A DNA stretch of 7,108 bases, taken from positions 1 to 7,108 of the forward strand of contig CAMHDG010000079.1 in the NCBI GenBank assembly GCA_946183815.1, given 5' to 3'. Below, piece by piece: positions 1 through 6,444 of this stretch (the stretch's first letter is position 1; each line of letters begins with the position of its first letter). Made by a program: the position numbers and the translations under genes. Source of the stretch: an uncultured bacterium. GTDB lineage: Bacteria; Cyanobacteriota; Vampirovibrionia; Gastranaerophilales; Gastranaerophilaceae. The notes under the pieces are model-generated. The model had not been told where the DNA came from. It ran no database searches and saw nothing but the letters and a program-made list of their open reading frames with translations.

Positions 1-2
1 AA

Positions 3-275
3 ATGAGCGAGACAGGCTCTAAAAAGGTTAAAGCAACAATAGCACCAAAAGCAAAAGAAGAAATTTTGGAATATTATAAATTCCCCAAGTGTCTTGGTTA
101 TTTTAATTTGTTTGAATGTGCACTTCCGCAGTTTGCGGCAGAAAGAAATTCAGCAGGGATAAAGAAAATCGATAAGAATTTTTATGAATTAAAAATAACA
201 GGACACGATGACAGACTCATTGCTAAAAATGGGGTTTATTATTTTGATAAATTTGATGAAACAGGTCTGCATTAG
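3..275 (+). CDS. Small protein of unknown function, 90 aa; 5' side cut by window edge
   Basis: I do not recognise this protein. The ATG lies two bases from the window edge, so its ribosome binding site cannot be seen and the true start could be further upstream. The N-terminus is basic (several Lys in the first 20 residues). The middle (about residues 24-50) is aromatic with two Cys, and the C-terminal third reads like alternating beta strands (FYELKI, RLIAKNGVYYFDKF). It shows no signal peptide or membrane segment. The YELKI-x-DDR-YYF pattern faintly recalls RelE/HigB-like small beta proteins, but no catalytic set or partner gene can be seen, so I do not assign that. The stop is TAG. The gene is followed by a 93-base gap carrying the gcv promoters, with no clear terminator. 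Codon use resembles the neighbours, so it is probably a real gene. Confidence 0.6.
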   Translation: MSETGSKKVKATIAPKAKEEILEYYKFPKCLGYFNLFECALPQFAAERNSAGIKKIDKNFYELKITGHDDRLIAKNGVYYFDKFDETGLH

Positions 276-277
276 TT

Positions 278-307
278 TTAACTCATGTAAATTAAAATTG
301 TTATAAT
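278..307 (+). promoter_or_regulatory. Candidate promoter P1 for the gcv operon
   Basis: A perfect TATAAT -10 box lies at 302-307. A weak TTAACT (4 of 6 matches) at 278-283 stands 18 bases upstream of it. Transcription would begin near 314, giving a leader of about 55 bases to the gcvT ATG. That is too short for a tandem glycine riboswitch. This is inferred from consensus only. Confidence 0.4.
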
Positions 308-319
308 ATCTACAAACTC

Positions 320-348
320 TTGACATGTTTATCATTTACAGTCACAAT
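320..348 (+). promoter_or_regulatory. Candidate promoter P2 for the gcv operon
   Basis: A perfect TTGACA -35 box lies at 320-325, followed after 17 bases by CACAAT (4 of 6) at 343-348. Transcription would start around 355, at the gcvT Shine-Dalgarno GAGGGAG (355-361), leaving a very short leader of about 14 bases. P1 has the better -10 and P2 the better -35. Either or both may be used. Confidence 0.4.
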
Positions 349-368
349 AATTTTGAGGGAGATGCACT

Positions 369-1472
369 ATGACAAAACAAACATTCTTGCATGGAAAACA
401 CGTAAAATTAGGGGCTAAAATGGTAGATTTTGCAGGCTGGCACATGCCTGTACAGTATTCCTCTATTATAGAAGAACATAAAACGGTTAGAGAAGCAGTA
501 GGACTGTTCGATGTTTCTCACATGGGTGAAGTTGTGGTTGAGGGTGAAGATGCACTTCCGTATTTGAATAAAATTGTTCCGCAGGATATTACAAAACTTG
601 TTGACAGAAAAGCGGTATATTGCCAGATGACCAATAAAAAAGGCGGTATTATTGATGATTTGATTATCTATAAAATACAGGATAATAAATATCTTATAAT
701 TGCGAACGCATCAAGAATTGATGAAGATTTGAACTGGATGGTTCGTAATAAATTAGGGTTTAACGTAAATATCATAAATGAATCACATAACTATTCTTTG
801 CTTGCGGTTCAAGGACCAAAAGCGGTTGAGTTAGTAAAAAAGATGGGGGTATCCGATTTGCCGCCGTTCTTTTCTATAAAAAGAGCCGAACTTTTCAATA
901 TAAATCTGTGGGTGTCAAGAACGGGCTATACCGGTGAAGACGGGGTAGAAATTCTTGTCAGAAACGAGTTCTCTGAAACTTTGTGGGATAAAATTCTTGA
1001 GGCAGGTCAAGAGTTTGGAATTAAGCCTATCGGACTTGGTGCAAGAGATACATTAAGATTAGAGGCTGCTCTACACTTGTACGGCAATGACCTTGATGAA
1101 GAAACAACTCCTGTTGAGGCAGGGTTGAGTTGGTCTGTTCCTAAATCTAAAGTTGATGACTATAACGGTAAAGAGGTTATAACAAATCAACTGGCAAACG
1201 GTGTTGAGAAAAGACTTATAGGTTTAAAGATGTTAGATAGAAATATTGCAAGACACGGTTATGATGTTTATTACAATAACGAAAAAATCGGTCATATAAC
1301 AAGTGGCGGAATCTCGCCTGTTAGAAATGATAATATTGCTCTTGCGTATATCAAAAATTTATCGGAACTTGTTATCGGTTCTGTGGTTCAGGTAGAAATA
1401 AGAGGAAAAATGCACGATGCGGAAATTGTAAAAAGACCGTTTGTGGAAAAAAAGAATAAAGTTAATACATAA
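369..1472 (+). CDS. gcvT: Aminomethyltransferase, glycine cleavage T-protein (EC 2.1.2.10)
   Basis: T-protein takes the aminomethyl group held on the lipoyl arm of H-protein, moves its methylene to tetrahydrofolate and releases ammonia, in the cytoplasm. The 367-residue length is normal for the family. Visible hallmarks are FAGWHMPVQY (21-30), DVSHMGE (48-54), the folate-site signature GGIIDDLIIY (92-101) with the catalytic Asp at 96/97, RTGYTGEDGVEI (184-195), GLGARDTLRLEA (222-233) and the C-terminal barrel motif GHITSGG (308-314). The ATG is chosen because GAGGGAG at 355-361 lies 7 bases upstream and the N-terminus aligns with family starts. It is the first gene of gcvT-gcvH-gcvPA, with 15 bases to gcvH. 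No key residue is missing. The identification is secure. Confidence 0.97.
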   Translation: MTKQTFLHGKHVKLGAKMVDFAGWHMPVQYSSIIEEHKTVREAVGLFDVSHMGEVVVEGEDALPYLNKIVPQDITKLVDRKAVYCQMTNKKGGIIDDLIIYKIQDNKYLIIANASRIDEDLNWMVRNKLGFNVNIINESHNYSLLAVQGPKAVELVKKMGVSDLPPFFSIKRAELFNINLWVSRTGYTGEDGVEILVRNEFSETLWDKILEAGQEFGIKPIGLGARDTLRLEAALHLYGNDLDEETTPVEAGLSWSVPKSKVDDYNGKEVITNQLANGVEKRLIGLKMLDRNIARHGYDVYYNNEKIGHITSGGISPVRNDNIALAYIKNLSELVIGSVVQVEIRGKMHDAEIVKRPFVEKKNKVNT

Positions 1473-1487
1473 AAGGAGAAATTAAGA

Positions 1488-1868
1488 ATGAGCGAAGGAA
1501 TGTTATGCACTAAATCACATGAGTATATTCTGGAACAAGGTGGCGGGAAATACATTATCGGTTTAACTGATTATGCTGTAGAGCAGTTAGGCGATATCGT
1601 TTTTGTTGAGTTACCTGAAATTAGTTCTACTTTTGCTAAAAACGAATCTTTTGCAACTGTTGAATCTGTGAAAGCGGCATCTGAAATTTATATGCCAATC
1701 AGCGGTACAATTACTGATGTTAACGAAGATATTATTGCTAACCCTGAATTATTGAATGAAGATCCTTTAGGTAATGCGTGGTTGGTTAAAATTGAAAGTA
1801 ATGCTGAAGATGTTGAGTTCAAAGACTTGCTCGAATATTCAGATTATAAAGAAGAAGTTGGTGCATAG
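1488..1868 (+). CDS. gcvH: Glycine cleavage system H protein, lipoyl carrier
   Basis: H-protein shuttles the aminomethyl group from P-protein to T-protein, and the reduced lipoyl arm then goes to dihydrolipoamide dehydrogenase. The 126-residue length is typical. Recognisable parts are the N-terminal SHEYI (10-14), IGLTDYAVEQLGDIVFVELPE (24-44) and the lipoylation motif ESVKAASE (59-66) with the modified Lys at 62. The turn PISGTITDVNE (70-80) and the C-terminal LLNEDPLGNAWLVKI (88-102) follow. The start is fixed by AAAGGAGA (about 1472-1479) 8 bases upstream. It lies 15 bases after gcvT, so the two are co-transcribed. The G of its TAG stop is also the first base of an unusual 10-bp tandem repeat. 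A lipoylating enzyme is needed but is not in this window. Confidence 0.97.
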   Translation: MSEGMLCTKSHEYILEQGGGKYIIGLTDYAVEQLGDIVFVELPEISSTFAKNESFATVESVKAASEIYMPISGTITDVNEDIIANPELLNEDPLGNAWLVKIESNAEDVEFKDLLEYSDYKEEVGA

Positions 1869-1907
1869 GGGTAAATGGGGGTAAATAGTTGTAAATAGGG
1901 GTAAATT
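1868..1907 (+). repeat. Four-unit 10-bp tandem repeat, consensus GGGGTAAATA
   Basis: GTAAAT recurs at exactly 10-base steps (1871, 1881, 1891, 1901). The units are GGGGTAAATG, GGGGTAAATA, GTTGTAAATA and GGGGTAAATT. The array starts on the last base of the gcvH stop codon and occupies the first part of the 100-base gap before gcvPA. Its role is unknown. A lone further copy, GGGGTAAATT, occurs at 7055-7064 across the stop codon of the last gene. Confidence 0.85.
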
Positions 1908-1968
1908 TAAAACAACCTGCCTATACAATTATTTTTTGTTGCCCATAAATAATATAAAGGATACTAAT

Positions 1969-3228
1969 ATGAATTTTTCAGCACATACAGACGAAGTAAG
2001 AAAACAAATGTTAAACGAAATAAGTCTTTCAAGTATAGAAGATTTGTTTTCTCATATACCCGTTAAAATGAAATCTTTGGATTTACCTGACGGATTGAGT
2101 GAAATGGAAGCCCAAAAAAAAGTTCGTGCTTTGGCAAAAAAGAATAATACGGACTATATCTCGTTTGTTGGCGGCGGTTGTTATAACAAGTTTGTTCCTG
2201 CTGCAATATCACAGGTCGCAAACAGGTTTGAATTTTTGACTGCATATACGCCATATCAACCCGAAATCTCTCAGGGTACGTTGGAAATAATGTATGAGTA
2301 TCAGTCAATGATTTGTCTGCTTACAGGCATGGATGTTGCAAATGCATCTGTTTATGATGGCGGTTCTGCTTGTGCAGAGGCTATTTCTATGGCTTGCAGA
2401 ATTACAAAAAAACATAAGGTACTTGTATCGGAAAGGCTTAATCCTGAATATAAAGAGGTTATAAAAACTTATACGTGGGGGGCAGGAATTGAGGTAGAAT
2501 GGTTTGACACTATTCCTTCCGATACAAAAGATTACGCTTGCGTATTAGTTCAAAACCCTGATTATTATGGGGAGATAAGAAATCTTCCTTGTGTTGAAAC
2601 CTTGCTTGTTGTATGCACTACTCCTGACAGTTTATCGGTATTAAAGCCACCGGTTGAGGCTGATATTGTCGTTGGGGATATTCAAACATTAGGTATTCCG
2701 ATGTCTTTTGGTGGCCCGCATGCAGGGTTTATGGCTTGTAAAGAGAAATATATGCGTCAACTCCCCGGCAGATTGTCAGGAAAAACAGTTGATGCAGAGG
2801 GTAAAACTGCTTATACTCTTACTCTGCAAACAAGGGAACAGCATATCAGAAGGGAAAAAGCGACAAGTAATATTTGTTCTAATCAGGCTCTTATCGCTCT
2901 TGCATCTACTCTGTATTTGAATTTATTAGGGGAAGAAGGATTTAAAAAAGCAGGTGTTTCTTCTGCAAAAAACGCTCACTTGTTGTCTGAAAAACTTAAT
3001 AATATTGGAATACTAACAGAAAACAAAAATTTTTATAATGAATTTGTAATAAAAGTAGAAAATGCAGATAAGTTTTTATCAGAACTAAAATCAGAAAATA
3101 TTTTAGGCGGAATAAAATTAGACAATAGCAGAATTTTGGTTGCAGCAACTGAAATGATTACAAATGATGATATTGATTTATACGTGGAAATCGCAAAACG
3201 TACATTATTAGTAAACAGTTCATGTTAG
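1969..3228 (+). CDS. gcvPA: Glycine dehydrogenase (decarboxylating) subunit 1, P-protein alpha (EC 1.4.4.2)
   Basis: This is the N-terminal half of the split P-protein. With GcvPB, which carries the PLP lysine, it decarboxylates glycine and loads the aminomethyl group onto GcvH. Family motifs in order (419-aa numbering) are FVGGGCYNKFVP (66-77), TAYTPYQPEISQGTLE (91-106), YDGGSA (129-134), GDIQTLGIPMSFGGPHAGF (236-254) and QTREQHIRREKATSNICSNQ (287-306). At 419 residues it is somewhat short for the family (about 440-450), with compact loops around residues 180-220. I start at the ATG at 1969 because AAAGGA (1956-1961) lies 7 bases upstream. An in-frame TTG at 1936 lacks a ribosome site and would add an atypical tail. 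The gap to gcvH is 100 bases. gcvPB does not follow; an intrinsic terminator does, so the partner must be encoded elsewhere. Confidence 0.95.
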   Translation: MNFSAHTDEVRKQMLNEISLSSIEDLFSHIPVKMKSLDLPDGLSEMEAQKKVRALAKKNNTDYISFVGGGCYNKFVPAAISQVANRFEFLTAYTPYQPEISQGTLEIMYEYQSMICLLTGMDVANASVYDGGSACAEAISMACRITKKHKVLVSERLNPEYKEVIKTYTWGAGIEVEWFDTIPSDTKDYACVLVQNPDYYGEIRNLPCVETLLVVCTTPDSLSVLKPPVEADIVVGDIQTLGIPMSFGGPHAGFMACKEKYMRQLPGRLSGKTVDAEGKTAYTLTLQTREQHIRREKATSNICSNQALIALASTLYLNLLGEEGFKKAGVSSAKNAHLLSEKLNNIGILTENKNFYNEFVIKVENADKFLSELKSENILGGIKLDNSRILVAATEMITNDDIDLYVEIAKRTLLVNSSC

Positions 3229-3245
3229 TGATATAAAAGGGTTTT

Positions 3246-3289
3246 AAAAAAAATTGTCATGAGTTGAAAAAACCATGGCAATTTTTTTT
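3246..3289 (+). terminator. Intrinsic terminator of the gcv operon
   Basis: A 16-bp stem (3246-3261 with 3274-3289, one T-G wobble at 3257/3278) encloses a 12-base loop. The core is AATTGTCATG against CATGGCAATT. It is flanked by eight A on the left and eight T on the right, so it could act in both directions. It begins 17 bases after the gcvPA stop and marks the end of the operon. Confidence 0.9.
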
Positions 3290-3340
3290 GAGAAAAATAC
3301 TTTATATAAAAAAGGAATTAAGTTTAAGGACACACTATTT

Positions 3341-4438
3341 ATGTCAAATTCATTTACCCCTTGGAATCCTCTGGATCCCATGAATCACTCTTGTTATACC
3401 GAGTTTGAATACCCGGGTACAATAGAGGAAGTTGTAAAGTATTACGATTCTGTACCAACAGTAAAGCCAAATGGTCCAAAGTTAGCACCGCAACCAACAA
3501 AAGACAGTTGGTATTATAGTAAAGATGATGCTGATGATGGTCATATTTCTCCATTTGAAAAGTTAAAAGCGTTCGTAAAGGGCGGGACATATAATATGGT
3601 CAGAGGTCTTTTCTGCGATAAAGACGGTTTTAGTTGGGGCAGAACTCTGACAAGTGCTGCAGTTGGTACTGCTATCGCCTTAACAGGCCCTATAGGTCTT
3701 GCCGTTGCAGGTGGTTTCGGTTTGTTGGGTGCGGCAGATAATTTTGCCCATTCCGTAAAACGAGCAAAGAATGCAGTGACAGATCAAGAGGCTCGTGAGG
3801 CTTATGAAGGAGTCGGCGAAAGTGCCTCAACCGCAGGTTTATCGCTCTGGGGCGGATTTAAAGGGTTAAAAGCAATAAAGAACAACTTTAGTTTTGCCCG
3901 TTCTAACCCTGATGCAAATATAAATTTGTGGACAAAATTGTCACAATGGGATATCAGAAGAACATTTACAAGACGTATAATACAAAACAGACCGCCTGTT
4001 GACGAGCCTGTTCAGCCAAAACCTCCGGTAGAGCCAAAACCTCCGGTTGAAACAGGAGAGATAAGATTTCCTGTAAGAGAAGGCGAGGTCGCAGGTGCGG
4101 GTAGCCCTATTGCACTTGAGGGTGATTATTTCCCTGAAACAACGCCAACTCAGGTTTATCCGCATACAGGTCCAAATGCGGTGAAACCTGCAGACAGTTA
4201 TTTCGCAGAATCAACACCTATCGGTGATATCCCAAAAACTCCTCCTGCAAAACCACAGGTAGCACAGCCTGATTACTTTGCAGAAAGTACCCCGACAGGT
4301 TATAAACCTGATACAAACCCTGCTCCAATTCAACAAAATCAATATTTTTCCGAATCCTCCCCTGTTGGAGATATTCCAAAAGGAGTAAATAATATACCTC
4401 AAGATGCTTATTTCTCTGAAGGTACTCCAATGGGTTAA
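3341..4438 (+). CDS. Unknown protein with Gly/Ala-rich hydrophobic core and five YFxE(S/T)TPxG repeats, 365 aa
   Basis: I do not recognise a family. The N-terminal 60 residues are polar and proline-rich. Residues 70-91 (SPFEKLKAFVKGGTYNMVRG) look helical. Residues 105-133 form a Gly/Ala-rich hydrophobic stretch (AAVGTAIALTGPIGLAVAGG) like a glycine-zipper hairpin or membrane segment, followed by basic KRAKNA (140-145). A second Gly-rich helix lies at 168-183. A proline-rich hinge with PKPPVEPKPPVE follows (about 226-237). The tail (263-365) carries five copies of YF-x-E-(S/T/G)-(T/S)-P, spaced 22-25 residues. No signal peptide is seen. The frame is open back to an ATG at 3275, but that codon sits inside the gcv terminator stem and has no ribosome site. 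The ATG at 3341 has AAGGA at 3326-3330. A possible -10 (TATATA, 3303-3308) lies just upstream. It could be a membrane-associated or scaffold protein; function unknown. Confidence 0.8.
   Translation: MSNSFTPWNPLDPMNHSCYTEFEYPGTIEEVVKYYDSVPTVKPNGPKLAPQPTKDSWYYSKDDADDGHISPFEKLKAFVKGGTYNMVRGLFCDKDGFSWGRTLTSAAVGTAIALTGPIGLAVAGGFGLLGAADNFAHSVKRAKNAVTDQEAREAYEGVGESASTAGLSLWGGFKGLKAIKNNFSFARSNPDANINLWTKLSQWDIRRTFTRRIIQNRPPVDEPVQPKPPVEPKPPVETGEIRFPVREGEVAGAGSPIALEGDYFPETTPTQVYPHTGPNAVKPADSYFAESTPIGDIPKTPPAKPQVAQPDYFAESTPTGYKPDTNPAPIQQNQYFSESSPVGDIPKGVNNIPQDAYFSEGTPMG
4127..4435 (+). repeat. Five degenerate coding repeats, YFxE(S/T)TPxG
   Basis: The repeat cores start at codons 4127, 4199, 4274, 4343 and 4409 (steps of 24, 25, 23 and 22 codons). 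They read YFPETTPTQ, YFAESTPIG, YFAESTPTG, YFSESSPVG and YFSEGTPMG. Copies 2 and 4 share the extension GDIPK. The protein ends exactly at the Gly of the fifth copy. DNA identity between copies is lower than protein similarity, so selection appears to act on the peptide. Confidence 0.85.
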
Positions 4439-4462
4439 TAATATGTAAGTGTGTGTATCCTC

Positions 4463-4495
4463 AAAAAAAGGCTGATATCCCTATCAGTCTTTTTT
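4463..4495. terminator. Bidirectional intrinsic terminator between converging genes
   Basis: A 14-bp stem (4464-4477 with 4482-4495, one G-T wobble) encloses the loop TCCC. Its core CTGATA pairs with TATCAG, flanked by an A-run on the left and a T-run on the right, so both strands give a hairpin followed by a U-tract. It closes the plus-strand gene ending at 4438. On the other strand it overlaps the TAA stop of the gene at 4494-5345. Confidence 0.92.
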
Positions 4496-5345
4496 AATCT
4501 ATAAATTTAATAATATAGGTTTCTTTATCAAGTTCAAAAGTCATTCTAATCATTACATTAGCATAAGAACTTGGTGGAGGGTTAAATGTAGGTGTCCGCA
4601 TAAGCATATTATACACTTGCTCGTTAACTGATTTGTTGTCAGATTTGAACATAAAACTGCGTTTAATTAGTTTTCCGTTTTCATCTACTGCAAATTGTAT
4701 TCCACATTTGCCATGACCTTCTATCTTGTAAATATCCAGATTAGAAAATAGTCTTTGTCTTAATGCGGTTCTGTAATTCACTATATCGTATGTGTATTGT
4801 GTTTTTTTGACAGGTTGTGGTTTTGTAACCTGTTGAATTGTTTGCGGTTTTGCTTGTTGGGTGGTTTGAGGTTTTGTCTGTACCTGTTGAGGTTTTGTTT
4901 GTTGTTTTACAACAGGTTTTGGTTTTGTTGCAGGTTTTTGCTGAACTTTTGGTTTTTCCTGTATAGGAATAAAAGTGTTAACCACCTCTTTTATTTGTTC
5001 AACAACAGGTTGTGGTTCTTCAACAACCGGTTGTGGGTCTATCCAGAATGAGTTTAAATCAGGAATATTATAGTCAGGTTTTTCAATAACCGTTTTTGTG
5101 TTGTTTTCTTTCACGTTTTCTTTTGGTTCGATTTTAGGGAAAAACATTAGTATTAATAACGATAATAAAAGGCAGACGAAAAATATAACCCACGAAAGAA
5201 TTTCTAGTTTATTAAAATTAAGAGGTTTTCTTTCTGTCTTTTCTTTTGGAGAGGTTTCGTAAATCTCTTCAAAAATATCGTTACCGCAATCGCAAAAATC
5301 GGGTTTAACTTTATATTCGCATCCACATTCGCTACATCTGAACAT
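4494..5345 (-). CDS. Zinc-ribbon, single-TM protein with TonB/TolA-like C-terminal domain, 283 aa
   Basis: Three parts are visible. First is an N-terminal zinc ribbon with Cys at 4, 7, 9, 18 and 20 (CSECGC and CDCG). Second is one membrane helix at about 49-69, preceded by a basic stretch, so the N-terminus should be cytoplasmic. Third, a long Pro/Gln/Lys-rich linker (about 71-183, including PQPVVEE/PQPVVEQ and KPQ repeats) leads to a C-terminal domain (about 188-278). There, CGIQFAVDENGKLIKRS, then a helix, then TPTFNPPP and a last strand MIRMTFEL, match the TonB_C/TolA pattern of V-x-F-x-VD-x-G followed by PP. The linker length suits crossing a periplasm. No ExbB, ExbD, TolQ or TolR gene is nearby, so energy transduction is unproven. 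The start is fixed by the zinc ribbon at residue 4. The gene lies 64 bases downstream of the glycosyltransferase but has its own -10 box and no Shine-Dalgarno. Confidence 0.8.
   Translation of the reverse strand: MFRCSECGCEYKVKPDFCDCGNDIFEEIYETSPKEKTERKPLNFNKLEILSWVIFFVCLLLSLLILMFFPKIEPKENVKENNTKTVIEKPDYNIPDLNSFWIDPQPVVEEPQPVVEQIKEVVNTFIPIQEKPKVQQKPATKPKPVVKQQTKPQQVQTKPQTTQQAKPQTIQQVTKPQPVKKTQYTYDIVNYRTALRQRLFSNLDIYKIEGHGKCGIQFAVDENGKLIKRSFMFKSDNKSVNEQVYNMLMRTPTFNPPPSSYANVMIRMTFELDKETYIIKFID
4998..5039 (-). repeat. 21-bp tandem duplication in the linker (two copies)
   Basis: Positions 4998-5018 and 5019-5039 differ at only two bases and encode PQPVVEE and PQPVVEQ in the periplasmic linker. 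It looks like a recent in-frame duplication of the kind expected in a low-complexity spacer. Confidence 0.8.
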
Positions 5346-5351
5346 ATTGTC

Positions 5352-5380
5352 ATTATATCATAAGAGTTAAATATACCCAA
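5352..5380 (-). promoter_or_regulatory. Extended -10 promoter, apparently giving a leaderless mRNA
   Basis: Read on the minus strand, TGATATAAT (5360 down to 5352) is a perfect extended -10 box. A weak TTGGGT lies 17 bases upstream (5380-5375). Six bases (GACAAT) separate the -10 from the ATG, so transcription would begin at or next to the start codon. No Shine-Dalgarno is present. Confidence 0.65.
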
Positions 5381-5409
5381 AATATGAACGGTAAATTCGG
5401 GATAGTTCC

Positions 5410-6396
5410 TTATAATAAATTTTCCTGTTCTATTTTATCCATTACCATATCAACTGTGATATTCGCCATACAAGGTGTAATTTTATCGTCAAGGTTTAAA
5501 TGTTTACATCTTTTTTTCCAGCAGAATTTACAGTCTGTGTTTGCGGATATGTAGTGACCGTTTTTGCCGTAGGGTTTAATTTTGTCAGGAGAGGTAGAAC
5601 CAATAAGGGCAAGGGTTTTTACGTTGTGGGCAGAGGCAATATGTAAAGGCCCTGTATCGCCTGATATTACTAAATTTGCGTGAGAGAGTAATGCACTTGT
5701 GCCTGCAAGGTTGTATTCCCCTGAAGTGATAACTATGTTATCATTCAAAAGTATTTCGTGGTGCGGTCTTTCATTTTTACCACCGCATACAAATATCGTT
5801 CCGCCATATTTCTTCAGGATTTCTTGTGTTAAATCTTTCCAGTTGTTTATATCCCAAATTCTGCCCTGTCTGTTCCTGTCTGTCCCACCCCCCGGGATAA
5901 TCATTGTATATGGCTTTGGATAGTTTGATAATCGTTCTGTTATTTCTCTGTTGAGTTCATTGTTTATCCCTAAATATAGTCTTTCAGGGATAGTTATGTC
6001 TTTTATGACTGATTTAGCGGTGTAAAAATAATCTTCCACCCAGAGTCCTTTTGTTCTTTTTCTTGTCACGATTTGTTTTGGGAAGGCAAAAATTGAGAGA
6101 AGATAGTTCCTTATTGCGTTCGTGAGGTTAAATACAATATCGTATCTTTCTTTGAAAAGTATTTTTGATGTTTCAATAAGGTATTTAAAAGATTTTCTTT
6201 TGTTTCTGTCCCAAAGGTGTATTTTATCAATAAAATCGCAGTTTTCTAATAGCGGGATATTCTCTGCCTGTGTCAGATAATGTATTTCATAATCTGGGTG
6301 AGAGTTTTTGATAGATTTTGGGATAATAGTTGTGTGAACAACATCTCCTATTGCACCCAGTCTTATTATTAAAATCTTTTTCTTTTTATCTTTCAT
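5410..6396 (-). CDS. Glycosyltransferase family 9, heptosyltransferase-type, 328 aa
   Basis: GT9 enzymes transfer ADP-heptose or a related sugar onto the LPS inner core at the cytoplasmic face of the inner membrane. Evidence includes the N-terminal ILIIRLGAIGDVVHTT (8-23) with the conserved Gly-Asp at 17-18, and YDIVFNLTNAIR (85-96). IIPGGG (166-171) opens the C-terminal Rossmann domain, followed by IFVCGG (201-206) and the nucleotide-sugar signature GDTGPLHIASA (246-256) with GSTSPDKIKPYG (266-277). Near the end, Cys 289, 292, 297 and 309 (CKFCWKKRC then PCM) form the four-Cys cluster seen in many GT9 members. The length is normal. The acceptor and sugar cannot be told, so no rfa/waa symbol is given. 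The ATG follows an extended -10 box by six bases with no Shine-Dalgarno. The neighbouring TonB-like gene lies downstream in the same direction. Confidence 0.92.
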   Translation of the reverse strand: MKDKKKKILIIRLGAIGDVVHTTIIPKSIKNSHPDYEIHYLTQAENIPLLENCDFIDKIHLWDRNKRKSFKYLIETSKILFKERYDIVFNLTNAIRNYLLSIFAFPKQIVTRKRTKGLWVEDYFYTAKSVIKDITIPERLYLGINNELNREITERLSNYPKPYTMIIPGGGTDRNRQGRIWDINNWKDLTQEILKKYGGTIFVCGGKNERPHHEILLNDNIVITSGEYNLAGTSALLSHANLVISGDTGPLHIASAHNVKTLALIGSTSPDKIKPYGKNGHYISANTDCKFCWKKRCKHLNLDDKITPCMANITVDMVMDKIEQENLL

Positions 6397-6402
6397 AGGT
6401 TA

Positions 6403-6411
6403 ATTATATCA
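6403..6411 (-). promoter_or_regulatory. Extended -10 promoter of the GT9 gene, apparently leaderless
   Basis: Read on the minus strand, TGATATAAT (6411 down to 6403) is followed by six bases (TAACCT) and then the ATG. No -35 box is recognisable; the region upstream is a long A-tract (plus-strand T-run 6426-6444), which may help polymerase binding. The layout is the same as that of the gene at 4494-5345. Confidence 0.65.
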
Positions 6412-6444
6412 TATCCGAATGATTATTTTTTTATATTTTTTTTT

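Noticed and set aside
3..275. RelE/HigB-type toxin
   Set aside because: Only a vague strand pattern matches; there is no clear catalytic set and no antitoxin gene next to it in the window.
276..309. Terminator after the first gene (TTTTAA...TTAAAA)
   Set aside because: The stem is six A/T pairs with a 10-base loop and no proper U-tract; too weak.
276..368. Glycine riboswitch upstream of gcvT
   Set aside because: The gap is only 93 bases, holds promoter boxes, and shows none of the conserved glycine aptamer core; predicted leaders are about 14-55 bases.
1868..1907. G-quadruplex in the tandem repeat
   Set aside because: Only three of the four units carry a run of three or more G; the third reads GTTG, so the canonical four-tract pattern is not met.
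1936..1968. TTG start extending gcvPA by 11 residues
   Set aside because: No ribosome binding site precedes it, while AAAGGA is well placed before the ATG at 1969.
2063..2308. Open frames opposite or overlapping gcvPA, the repeat protein, the TonB-like gene and GT9 (for example 2063-2308 minus, 2708-2920 plus, 4797-5051 plus, 5699-5923 plus)
   Set aside because: They lie inside strongly supported genes in other frames, have low-complexity or unnatural compositions and lack ribosome sites.
3229..3243. Extended -10 (TGATATAAA) just after gcvPA as a promoter for the next gene
   Set aside because: It has no -35 partner, and any transcript would run straight into the terminator at 3246-3289.
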